Source of the DNA: Bacteroidota bacterium
GTDB taxonomy: Bacteria; Bacteroidota; Kryptoniia; Kryptoniales; JAKASW01
Direction of reading: 5' to 3'
Assembly: GCA_021796055.1 (NCBI GenBank)
Contig: JAJYOS010000031.1
Location: 1-16,873, forward strand
Length of the DNA stretch: 16,873 bases
Translations under genes and position numbers: made by a program
Shown here: in pieces, positions 7,381 to 16,400 of the stretch
Layout: each line of letters opens with the position of its first letter
How positions within the stretch are numbered: the stretch's first letter is position 1
The notes under the pieces: model-generated
Told to the model about the DNA's origin: nothing
Database searches by the model: none
What the model saw: only the letters and a program-made list of their open reading frames with translations

Positions 7381-9951
7381 TTACTTAATCAACATCATTT
7401 TCTTGACGCTCTGGAACGAACCGGACCTTACCTGGTAGAAATACACTCCGGTTGCATACCTGGAAGCATCAAATGTTACGACGTAGCTTCCTGCGCTCTG
7501 GAAACGGTCGACAAGAGTCTCGACCCTTTGACCGAGAACGTTATAAACGGTCAGGGTTACCAGACCGGGTTTCATAATCGAATACCTGATAGTAGTCGTC
7601 GGGTTGAACGGATTGGGATAATTCTGGGACAATTCATACGTCGACGGAGTTTGGACATTCGATTTCACCCCGAGGACCATCTTATCACCGATCCAGGTAT
7701 ACGACCAGACCGCGACGTTCGCGTACGAATTCCCGTCTGCGATCGGCGAATAATCGAGCTGCCCGTCTCTTGATGTCTTACCCGGGCTGGCGCTGTTTAA
7801 CTCGACGTCGAACGGTATTCTCGCTCCGACATGAGGAACAAAGACGCTGTCTGTTCCGCTGTAGCCGCCGTTGCGTTTGTGTGCAATATCAGTCCACGAA
7901 ATCCGGGCTTCGAAATTGTAGCCGTCAAGCGGATCCGGTACCAGTCTCTGACCCCAGTAGTAGTCTGAACCGGGGACAACCAGGGAATCGGTCCCTTTGT
8001 TATCTATTATGACGCGATCTTCGGCAAACCTGAAATGATAATCAGGCTCTGCTCCACCCTCGAGTGCGCTATGAGGCATCCCATGATAGTTGTAAAGCCC
8101 GAGGAAGAGGTCAGTCGAAGTATTCAGCCAGGACGACTGCGTGGAAGTGAAGACGATATTGTTTGTGTTGATGTGGCCAGCCACGTAGAGGTAATTCTGG
8201 TCAGTAGCAACGTAGATGTCGCCTGAGCTGACGGTATCGCTGGGAATAATCGCGCCGGTGACTTTCGTCCCGCTTCCATCGCTTACGTACAGCTTGAACG
8301 GCTTGATGCCGGCGTTCTTCCACTCGCTAAGATCGCCATCTGCTTTAAAATTGAACTGAGAGCCGAGCTTCCAGAGCGGAGACACAACAGATACGCCTTT
8401 GGCCGTGTTCGTTATCGCCGTGTTGTAAATCGCCGGCGTGCCAAGCAAACCGTCGCTGCTCCTGCAGGCCACGGCATAGTAGTAGGTAACCGACTGATCG
8501 GTAAGAGGCGCGGTCAGAACGTGGGTGTACGAATCGGTCCCGTGCGCTACGCCGGTGCCTGCCACATCGGCCGAATCGATGTTAGTTATTGGAGATGTGG
8601 AAAAATATACATTATACGTCTCACCGCTTTGGCCGGGGACATCGCTCCAGCTGATTATGTTGGAATAGTTCGCTGTCTTGACTACGGCCACTCCGGTAGG
8701 TGCGATGGGCGGCACCGGATGCGGGGGATTCCCGGTCCAGACATCTGACAACCAGACATTCTTCCCTGCTTTACCGTCGGCTTGTGACATTATCTGCCAG
8801 ACCGCGATCTTGGACGGGTCGAAATTACCGGCATAAAGCGGGTTATCTTCCCTGGTCACGATATCGCGCAACGCAATGACATACTGATGCCACAAAGTGT
8901 CCTGGATAACATTGAAAACGTACCCTACTTTTGCGTTCCCGTCCTCGAACTGAACGCGCAAGGAGTCGACGCCCGTGTCGGCCTTCATGTAGAATTTCAG
9001 ACTGTCAACCGGCCATCCACCCGAAAGATTGAATGGCGGAGTCACATTGTATCCCCATCCATTCCAGCCGTTTCCCCACTGGTCGCCCATGACCCAGTGC
9101 AGGGAATTTGTGTTGGGAAACGGTCCGTTCTTGTTCTCTTGAGCTACCGTGGCACCTCCCCAGGTCCAGGCGGCTCCAAGATTACTCGGTACCGCTATAC
9201 CGTTGAAGATAACGAAGGGAACGGGCTTGTTACCTGTCCTGTCAAATCCCGCGTACTTAACCTCGATTGAATCCAGCGGGACGTTTGCGTCGCCGGCCGG
9301 TGGATTTGGATTCAACGAAGTTGTTGTCGTAACCATTACGATGTTCCACCCGACAATTTTCGCGACATCCAGCTTATGGTTGTTCCAGGTAAAGCCTCCC
9401 CAATTATACGGGGCTTCGACAAAACCACTGTCACCGGGAGCAACCGTGCCTCCCTGTGAGTTGATTTCATGCAACGGGACCTTCAGCTGGTACCAACCGC
9501 CCGTTTTATCGAGCAGTGTATCGTTCTGATAGATGTAGGTCTCTAACGGATCGCCCGCGGCATCCTGATCCACGAGTTGGATTCTGAACGACATATATTG
9601 CGGGAACAAAGGAGCTTTCACCACTTTGACCCACAGCCTGAGCGTGTCGCTCGAGCTGAAGTCCATGTAGTGCCCGGTAGGCAGTCTATAGATCAGCTGA
9701 GCGAAGCTTCCCCACGGATGAAGAGAATCGATCTTCGTCTTCACGTCGAGCGAAGCAACAAATCCCGCCGGCTTGTCGGCCGCATCCTGCGACCAGGCAA
9801 ATGTGCTGGCGCCCCCCTCGACGTTCGCAACCCAGACGAAGTTCGAGTCCGTTGCGATACTGCTTAAGCTGTCGATCATGGCTTCCTGTGCATAGAGCGC
9901 GGAAGACCAGGATAGGACCGCAAGCAGAACTGGTAACACGATCTTTTTCAA
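7381..9951 (-). CDS. Secreted CBM9-like/FN3 glycan-binding protein with T9SS sorting domain
   Basis: This 856-residue protein starts at a TTG (9951) with GGGAG eight bases upstream. No ATG is available in frame, and an in-frame TAA lies 27 bases upstream. The start gives a standard signal peptide (MKKIVLPVLLAVLSWSSALYAQ). Two beta-sandwich regions, about residues 35-235 and 245-405, look like galactose-binding/CBM11-like folds (MDFSSSDTLRLWVKV, WYQLKVPL; VDSLKFYMKAD, WHQYVIALRDI). A fibronectin type III module covers about 415-515. A CBM9-like/DOMON-type domain covers about 532-755 (FKADGDLSEWKNA, TDQNYLYVAGHI, YNFEARISW). Residues about 773-856 are a T9SS type A domain (NYPNPFNPTTTIRY, YNVLGQRVETLV, GVYFYQVRSG, KKMMLIK). 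No catalytic domain is recognisable, so a surface sugar-binding role is inferred. It lies 72 bases after the symporter gene and is probably co-transcribed with it, ending at the terminator just downstream. Confidence 0.88.
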   Translation of the reverse strand: MKKIVLPVLLAVLSWSSALYAQEAMIDSLSSIATDSNFVWVANVEGGASTFAWSQDAADKPAGFVASLDVKTKIDSLHPWGSFAQLIYRLPTGHYMDFSSSDTLRLWVKVVKAPLFPQYMSFRIQLVDQDAAGDPLETYIYQNDTLLDKTGGWYQLKVPLHEINSQGGTVAPGDSGFVEAPYNWGGFTWNNHKLDVAKIVGWNIVMVTTTTSLNPNPPAGDANVPLDSIEVKYAGFDRTGNKPVPFVIFNGIAVPSNLGAAWTWGGATVAQENKNGPFPNTNSLHWVMGDQWGNGWNGWGYNVTPPFNLSGGWPVDSLKFYMKADTGVDSLRVQFEDGNAKVGYVFNVIQDTLWHQYVIALRDIVTREDNPLYAGNFDPSKIAVWQIMSQADGKAGKNVWLSDVWTGNPPHPVPPIAPTGVAVVKTANYSNIISWSDVPGQSGETYNVYFSTSPITNIDSADVAGTGVAHGTDSYTHVLTAPLTDQSVTYYYAVACRSSDGLLGTPAIYNTAITNTAKGVSVVSPLWKLGSQFNFKADGDLSEWKNAGIKPFKLYVSDGSGTKVTGAIIPSDTVSSGDIYVATDQNYLYVAGHINTNNIVFTSTQSSWLNTSTDLFLGLYNYHGMPHSALEGGAEPDYHFRFAEDRVIIDNKGTDSLVVPGSDYYWGQRLVPDPLDGYNFEARISWTDIAHKRNGGYSGTDSVFVPHVGARIPFDVELNSASPGKTSRDGQLDYSPIADGNSYANVAVWSYTWIGDKMVLGVKSNVQTPSTYELSQNYPNPFNPTTTIRYSIMKPGLVTLTVYNVLGQRVETLVDRFQSAGSYVVTFDASRYATGVYFYQVRSGSFQSVKKMMLIK
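7588..7623 (-). repeat. T9SS-domain core repeat, copy 1
   Basis: This 36-base coding block for N-Y-PNPFNPTTTI matches the block at 13619-13654 at 34 of 36 bases. It marks the start of the sorting domain of the CBM9-like protein. Confidence 0.8.
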
Positions 9952-10023
9952 ACGATCATCTCCCTTTTTGGATTGTTATTTGATCACGGCCTGCGCCATC
10001 ACTCGGGACACAAACCGCATTGC

Positions 10024-11655
10024 TTAGAACCAGATACTCCATAATCCTGCCACGACTAAAAGGATGACAACTGACAACAACGTATTTATCCTGTAGGCAC
10101 TGACGGCGGTATCGCCGGTCGAGCTGACCTCCAGGCTATCGAGAGTTCCGGATATGCCGAATCCCTTCTCGCGTTGTTCACGCGCAGCGTTCCTCCCAAA
10201 GAGGAAGCTTAAGGAAACGAAGAGGACGGAACTCAACAGAAAAAGAAAAATCGAGAAATGCAGGAAATTTATATTTACCATGGACTGCAGGAGCGCACCG
10301 TTAACCGACCCGGACCGGACAAGCATTTCGGAGACGAGCCTGAACCCGCCTATCACCTCACCGACGATGAGCGTCCAGATAGCCGCCCTGGCGTTTCCCT
10401 TTCCCTTCGACAGGAACGCGAAGAGGAAAACAGCCGCAATCGGCGGACTCACGTAGCCTTGTATGCTTTGGAGAAACAGATAAATCTGGGAACTGATCAG
10501 CTTGATGAGGGGTATGCTCAATATCGCAACGACAACTGTCACGGTAGTCGTGAGCCGACCGACAAGGACGAGCTCCCGGTCCGTGGCATCGGCGTGCTTT
10601 GGCCTGTAGAAATCGTTCGTTATCAGTATTGCCGTAGCGTTGAAAATGCTTGCCAACGATGACATTATCGCCGCCAACAACCCGGCGACAACCATCCCCT
10701 TGATGCCGCTTGGAAGAAGGTTGCTCGCGAGCAATGTCGGATAAGTCTGGTCGCCGCTTAATCCGGGAAAAATCGCCGCCGCCAGAAGGCCGGGCAGCAC
10801 AAGCACAAAAAGCGGAAGGACCTTCAACGAGGCCGCAAATAGAGATCCCCTCCTCGCATCGTTCACGCTTTTGGCCGACAGGACCTTCTGTATGAAATAC
10901 TGGTCCGTAAGCCAATACCAGAAAGCTATTATAGGAGCGCCGAAAAGAACCCCGGTCCATGGGTAGTCGGGATCGGTGGCCGGCTTGAACATGTGAAAGA
11001 AATCCGGCGGAAGCTTCTGCTCCAAACCGGAGAAGCCGCCGACCGCGATCAAACCGAAAGCGGTCAGCAAAACGGCACCTATAATCAGGACAACACCCTG
11101 AAAGACGCCCGTCCGGATGACGGCGTTCGCTCCGCCGAGTATCGCGTATAAACCGGTGAAGAGTACTATTATGACAGCCGAAGTATAGATGTTCAGTCCG
11201 AACAGTTTGTAAAAGAGTATCCCCCCGGCAAAGAGGCTCACGGTTATTTTTGTAAATACATATATGATTATAGAAACCGCGGCAAAAGGCTTTCGCAGCG
11301 ACTTGTCGAATTTCTTTTCGAGGAATTCAGGCGTGGTCACGACTCCCGATCGGATGTAAATGGGAGCAACGACCCAGCCGAGGAGAATCAAAATGAAGAT
11401 GGCCATCAGTTCGAACTGGCCTACTGCAAGTCCCCGTGTGGCGCCCGCTCCGGCCAGACCTATGAAATGCTCGCTCGAAATGTTTGTCGCGAAGATCGAC
11501 ATTCCTACCGCGAACCAGCCGACTTTCTTGCCTGCCAGGAAATAATCGTTAAAACTCTGCTCCTTCTTGCCGGAATAGTAAAATCCCATGGCGACGACGA
11601 TCACCAGGTATGAAAGCATCACAATGCTGTCGAGAAGCGTAAAATTAGCAGACAA
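10024..11655 (-). CDS. Sodium:solute symporter, SGLT-like (probable Na+/sugar cotransporter)
   Basis: This 543-residue polytopic inner-membrane protein of the SSS family has many hydrophobic segments and a closing TM helix. Motifs align by eye with human SGLT1 and Vibrio vSGLT. TNISSEHFIGLAG places N58 and H63 like SGLT1 N78/H83. QFELMAIFILILLGW gives E82 like E102. FWYWLTDQYFIQKVLSAKS gives Y247/W248 like Y290/W291. SLKVLP gives K278 like K321. MSSLASIFNA gives S332/S333 of the Na2 site. QSIQGYVSPPIAAVFL gives Q396 like Q457. Import of glucose or a similar hexose is therefore likely, though not proven. The start is a TTG directly after an in-frame TAA, with a weak GAG eight bases before it. 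This position gives the usual N-terminus just ahead of the first helix. It shares upstream elements with the GH3 gene. Confidence 0.93.
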   Translation of the reverse strand: MSANFTLLDSIVMLSYLVIVVAMGFYYSGKKEQSFNDYFLAGKKVGWFAVGMSIFATNISSEHFIGLAGAGATRGLAVGQFELMAIFILILLGWVVAPIYIRSGVVTTPEFLEKKFDKSLRKPFAAVSIIIYVFTKITVSLFAGGILFYKLFGLNIYTSAVIIVLFTGLYAILGGANAVIRTGVFQGVVLIIGAVLLTAFGLIAVGGFSGLEQKLPPDFFHMFKPATDPDYPWTGVLFGAPIIAFWYWLTDQYFIQKVLSAKSVNDARRGSLFAASLKVLPLFVLVLPGLLAAAIFPGLSGDQTYPTLLASNLLPSGIKGMVVAGLLAAIMSSLASIFNATAILITNDFYRPKHADATDRELVLVGRLTTTVTVVVAILSIPLIKLISSQIYLFLQSIQGYVSPPIAAVFLFAFLSKGKGNARAAIWTLIVGEVIGGFRLVSEMLVRSGSVNGALLQSMVNINFLHFSIFLFLLSSVLFVSLSFLFGRNAAREQREKGFGISGTLDSLEVSSTGDTAVSAYRINTLLSVVILLVVAGLWSIWF

Positions 11656-11683
11656 TTATGGCTCGCATTTGTTCTTCATTATC

Positions 11684-11706
11684 TTCATAAACGGTGCCGC
11701 AACCGG
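11684..11706 (-). promoter_or_regulatory. Shared upstream element B, copy 1 (symporter)
   Basis: The + strand reads TTCATAAACGGTGCC, then GC, then AACCGG. The GH3 upstream region has TTCACAAACGGTGCC directly followed by AACCGG. The element lies 29 bases before the symporter start, probably in the 5' leader. CGGT/ACCG arms could form a tiny hairpin in both copies (4- and 6-base loops). Its function is unknown; it could be an operator, a leader structure or part of a promoter. Confidence 0.5.
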
Positions 11707-11768
11707 GCCGCAATATTGAATCGTACTGGCGGTTTTCAATCTTGTTTGCTTCCGGGCAAAAGCGCCTC

Positions 11769-11798
11769 TTTATCGGATTGATAAAACAACCGTTATTA
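11769..11798 (-). promoter_or_regulatory. Shared upstream element A, copy 1: TTATC-N5-GATAA operator candidate (symporter)
   Basis: The inverted repeat TTATC-GGATT-GATAA lies at 11770-11784, within a 17-base exact match (11770-11786) to the site upstream of the GH3 gene. TTATTA follows at the same offset in both (here 11793). On the transcribed strand the shared pattern is TAATAA-N6-TTTTATCAATCCGATAA. Symmetry plus exact conservation between two sugar genes suggests a transcription-factor site, perhaps overlapping the promoter. The regulator is not in the window. Confidence 0.6.
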
Positions 11799-11862
11799 CA
11801 ATAATAAAAGAAGCCGCGCGGCATTTAGCCGGTCGACAACTTGTTTGCGCAAATACAGTTTT

Positions 11863-13305
11863 TCAAAACACGATCGACACGACACCGTCGGCGGGAATCG
11901 TCTTTTTCAAAACCTTCCCATCGATCCACAACTGGAAAATTTTGTCACAACTCTTCGTGTTGAAAATTACGGCCGCGATCTTCCCGCCAGGATTGAGGAA
12001 TGCGGTGGCCAGGATGTCATCATCATTTGAAGTGCAGGCGATCCGTCTTGCACCGGGTCTTATGAATCTCGAGAACTGCTCGAACACATAGAAAGGAGGA
12101 TTGAAAACGACATTGCTCCCGGTCGAATCGACTGAGATTATGTTAGACCCTTCAAGACCGCCCGCGTGCCTAGGACCGCCGCTATGATCGAGAAGGAGGT
12201 TCCAGAACACCCAGCCATTCGCCCAGTTATTCAGGTCGTTTATGACGTTCCTTGCAAGCCGGTACGCGGACGCCCACGACCCGCCTGTGCTTCCTTCGGT
12301 GAAAAGAAGTTTCTTGTCGGGAAACGCGTCGTGGACCATCCGGACGTTTTCGAAATGCTCACCGACATACCAATGAAAGGCTGTTCCCCAAATATATTTT
12401 GAAGACTCCGGATCTTCGTACGCGGCCTGGGCTCTTTGATACATGATCCCGCGGTTGTGATCCCATATCATGATTTTCACATCACCGAGGCCATCCTTCC
12501 TGAACGTCGGCCCCATGAAGTCCCGCACGAAATTTTTCTCTTCACCGGCAGTGTATACGCACGACTCCCAGACTTGAACTGCCATCGGCTCGTTTTGAAC
12601 GGTCACTCCCCAGATCGGGATCCCTTCACCCGCGTAAGCTTTGATATATTTGACAAAATAATCCGCCCACGTTTGGAAATATTGAGGCTTCAACTTGCCG
12701 CCGTGCAACATGTCTCCGTTAGTCTTCATCCATGCAGGAGGACTCCACGGAGAAGCGAACAGACGCAAGTGTCCCCCGCCCCCGGCAATTTCCTCCGCCC
12801 TTCTGATCAACGGGATACGGTATCTTAGTTCATGCGCTATCGTGAAGTGCGTCAGATCCGCGTCGCCTTCGATGTCGTCATAAGTGTACATCGAATCGGA
12901 GTAGTCGCAGCTGTTGATGGTGGTGCGGCATAATGTGTATCCGCTTCCATGGACAGGGTCGAAGCAGGCTCTGAGGAATTCCTGCTGAGATTTTTCAGGC
13001 AGGCTTGCGAAAACCGATGCGGCGGCGTCGGTGAAGGCTCCGCCGAAACCTTCCACCGTCTGGAAAGTCCTCGTCATGTCAAGCATGACCGTCGGATAAT
13101 TTTCGTCGGGCTGAGCCAGCGTTTCAAAAGCGCGGAAACCCTCGTTTGCCATCAGTTGACCGGTGGAACCGGCGGTAGTGTAAACTTCAGCCTCCTCCGG
13201 ACGCTTCTCCTGACCGTAGAGCGGGACGAGCAAGGATACCACGAGCGCACCGGAAAGAGACCAGCGCGATAGACTTCCTTGTACTGTTTCGAACATCGGG
13301 TTCAT
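11863..13305 (-). CDS. Secreted glycoside hydrolase family 30 (beta-glucanase/beta-glucosidase type)
   Basis: This enzyme has about 480 residues and an N-terminal export signal (SLSRWSLSGALVVSLLVPLYGQ). GH30 hallmarks of a (beta/alpha)8 barrel are clear: VEGFGGAFTDAAA near the start, LCRTTINSCDYS, LFASPWSPPAWMKTNG, then VQNEP with the acid/base Glu (about E239) and LLFTEGS with the nucleophile (about E337). A small beta domain ends the chain (AAVIFNTKS, VVSIVF). GH30 retaining enzymes of subfamilies 1-3 act on beta-glucosides, beta-xylosides or beta-1,6-glucan, and the GH3 neighbour favours a glucan (inference). There is no T9SS domain, so it is probably periplasmic or exported another way. 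I chose the ATG at 13305, which has GAGG six bases upstream. The ATG at 13317 lacks a site. The gene follows GH3 by about 106 bases. Confidence 0.92.
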   Translation of the reverse strand: MNPMFETVQGSLSRWSLSGALVVSLLVPLYGQEKRPEEAEVYTTAGSTGQLMANEGFRAFETLAQPDENYPTVMLDMTRTFQTVEGFGGAFTDAAASVFASLPEKSQQEFLRACFDPVHGSGYTLCRTTINSCDYSDSMYTYDDIEGDADLTHFTIAHELRYRIPLIRRAEEIAGGGGHLRLFASPWSPPAWMKTNGDMLHGGKLKPQYFQTWADYFVKYIKAYAGEGIPIWGVTVQNEPMAVQVWESCVYTAGEEKNFVRDFMGPTFRKDGLGDVKIMIWDHNRGIMYQRAQAAYEDPESSKYIWGTAFHWYVGEHFENVRMVHDAFPDKKLLFTEGSTGGSWASAYRLARNVINDLNNWANGWVFWNLLLDHSGGPRHAGGLEGSNIISVDSTGSNVVFNPPFYVFEQFSRFIRPGARRIACTSNDDDILATAFLNPGGKIAAVIFNTKSCDKIFQLWIDGKVLKKTIPADGVVSIVF

Positions 13306-13411
13306 CGCACACCTCATCGATTATTGAACGGCCGAAATCTGCGTGATTTCACTCCCCGGACAGCCCATAAGGAGCAAGTGACTGCGTCAGCTTTCCAGAG
13401 AACCGGAGCTG

Positions 13412-16400
13412 TCACTTCAACATCAGCATCTTTTTCACAGACGAGTATCCGCCGGATGTCAATCTGTAGAAGTAGACTCCGCTGGCCAACTTGCTGCCGT
13501 CGAACTTTACGCTGTAGCAGCCGGCATTTTCCCTCCCATCGACAAGAGTGAACACTTTCCTCCCGAGCACATCGTAGACATCGAGAACCACGTGGCCCGC
13601 AATCGGGAGTCGATAGCTGATAGTAGTAGTCGGGTTGAACGGATTGGGAAAATTATCATCAAGCAAATACCTGTCGGGAGTTTCGACGGATTCGGTCACT
13701 CCGGTGGTGCTGTCAAGAGAGTATACGCCCAGCTCGTAAATTGAATAGCCGTATTGCGTCGCCCTGTGTAATCCATACACTGTGACATATCTCCCGGTGA
13801 GCGAGACTGGAAGGACACTCAACCCTCCGGTCCCGTTCGTCACGTGCTGCGCGACCTGCCAGTTCGTACCGTCTTCGGATACGAGCACTTCATATTCTGT
13901 CGCGTATGCGGCCTCCCATGAGATAGTGACATGATCGATGTTGTATACTCCTCCAAGGTCAACTTTGAGCCATTGCGGGTCGGCAAATTGAGAAGACCAT
14001 CTTGTCCCAAGATTTCCGTCGACGGCGTAACTTGGCGGATAGCTGTTGGATTCGACCGATGATGCCGTCGCCGTTTTTAGGAGCGCCAGATTGACCGGGG
14101 GTTTGGGAATTACAGCAACGGTATCCTCGCAAGTATTGTCATCATTGATTAACTCGTCGATTGAGTTGTCGGCATTGACGACCGCCTTAACGGCGAAATT
14201 TCCGATTTGGTCGGCGTTCCAGGAGTTGATTGCGCTGCCGACTCCTGTATCGGCACAGACAAGCGCCATCCCGCCGGCAGGAATGGATTCTTTAGACGTC
14301 ACTGCCCGGCTCACTTCATTCCCGTCTACGTAGAAATTCACTTTCTCCGCTGCGCCGGAGGGGCTCGGCCCGGTTCCCTGGTTTTTCACCATCGCGAGGA
14401 AAACCACTTTGTCGCCCTTGACCGGGAAACGAGGGAACCACTTTATGTTCGTGATGACCAGATCCGGTTTGGGCGGAGCTGATGTTATGTCGAAGCTCCC
14501 GCTCATCGGAAGGCTGTCGGAAGACCCGCCGACCTTTACAGTATATTTCCCCGGATCGACTTTATAGGATGAGGAAGTTGTATCGTAGTAATAGAGGTTG
14601 TCGTTGGTCAGCGTAAACGTTACCGTCTTCATTTCGCCGGGATTAAGCGTGACGCGCTTGAACCCTTCCAGCTGTTTCACCGGCATCCAGAGGCCGACGG
14701 ATGACGTGTGGGACAGGTAGAGCTCGGCCACTTCGTCTCCCGCACGTGATCCCGTGTTTGTGATGTCGACGCTGACCGTGATGTTTTGTCCGGCCGCGAC
14801 GGAAGAAGGAGTGACCACGATGTTGCCGTAGCTGAATGTCGTATAGCTTAGGCCGAAGCCGAACGCGAACTCGGGAATGTATCCCATCTGGTCAAACCAG
14901 CGGTAGCCGGCGCCGTACTCGTTATCGTAGCTGAGAGTGTACGGTGGAAGCTGCGAATCAGATTTCGGCATCGTAACCGGCAGTTTCCCTTCCGGGTTAT
15001 AATCTCCGAATATGACGTCCGCGATCGCGTTGCCCCCTTCCTGTCCCGGATAGAACCCGTAAATCAGTCCCCTCATGCTCCCGATACAACCGTCAACTCC
15101 GCAGATTCCGCCGCTCTCGATGACACAGACGAGGTTCCTGTTGACCGAGGCGAGCCGGTTTATTAGTGTCTCCTGCTCGCCGGGAAGATTGATGGAACCG
15201 CCGACGCGATCAAAGCCTTCACCTTCCTGGGTGCCGTCAAGCCCGCCGACATAGATAATATAGTCTGCGGCGGCAGCTGCGCTCAGTGCCGCGGCAAATC
15301 CCGTCGTGTCGCTGCTGTTGATGTCGCATCCTTTCGCGTAAACCACTTTCGAGGAACCGATCTTGTTCTGTATTCCCTGAAGCGGTGACACCGAATAGAA
15401 CGGTGTAACCCAGCTGCTCCCCGACGCATCGGTCTGACAAACCGCAGCGCTCGGCCCGATTACCGCAACGGTCGTGACAGAGTCTTTGTCGAGCGGAAGG
15501 ATGCTGCCATCGTTCTTCAGCAGGACGAGGCTCTCTCTTCCTGCCTGAAGACAGAGTTGTTGATGCCCGACGCTGTTCACGTCGCCGGGATTGCCGGGCA
15601 GGTAATAATCCAACATACCGGCAAGCGCCTTAGTCTTCAGTTCGTCTCTGACCGCGTTGTCGATCGTCGCGACACTGACCGATCCGGCGTTCACCGCGTT
15701 AAGAAGATTGTCCTGGTACTGAGTATCTCCCATGTCTATCGTGCAGCCGGCGTTCACCGTGTTTGCCGTGTTCCATATGGAACCCCAGTCTGAGATTACG
15801 TAAAACGGAAAGCCCCATTGGTCTCTCAATATGCCGGTGAGCAGATTGTAGTTCTCGGCGCACTTCTGTCCGTTGATGAGGTTGTATGCATTCATAACGC
15901 ACATCACCCCGCCTTCCTGAACGGCGGTCCTGAAATTAAGTCCGTACTCCTCCATGAGCATTCTCTGGCTGATCGAGATGTTATTGTTCGTGCGGTTGTC
16001 CTCTTTTCCGTTGGCATTGTAATGCTTCGCGGTCGCGATGCATCCCGTGCTCTGGACGCCCTTGATGAGCGACGTCGTTATCCGGGCGCAGAGATATGAA
16101 TCTTCACCGCCGCTTTCAGGGCTCCTGCCGTATCGCGGATCACGACAGATGTCCATGGATGGACCGAGCATCTGGTGAAATCCTTTGCCGCGAAACTCCT
16201 GTCCGAGCGCGACGCCGACCTCCCTGATAAGATCGACATCCCACGTCGCCGCCATCCCGATACTTACCGGGAAGCTCGTCGCATTACCGTACCTGACGCC
16301 ATGCGGGCCGTCGTACAATTGAAAACCGGGTATGCGGAGCCTTATGTTGTCCGCCGTGTTGAACCCTCCCTGGCCGTGGAGCTGGAGGATTTTTTCGTCA

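Noticed and set aside
9976..10020. A 14-codon frame (MRFVSRVMAQAVIK) between the symporter and the CBM9-like gene, whose AVIK ending matches the sorting-domain end at 1346 in DNA (14 bases).
   Set aside because: No ribosome binding site. A 14-base match somewhere in 17 kb is expected about as often as not by chance, and no further sorting-domain sequence lies upstream.
11795..11835. A rho-independent terminator after the GH30 gene (GC-rich CGGC/GCCG stretch followed by T-rich DNA).
   Set aside because: The stem is only four base pairs or lacks a usable loop. The CGCGCGG part is also shared with the GH3 upstream region, so it may belong to the control region instead.
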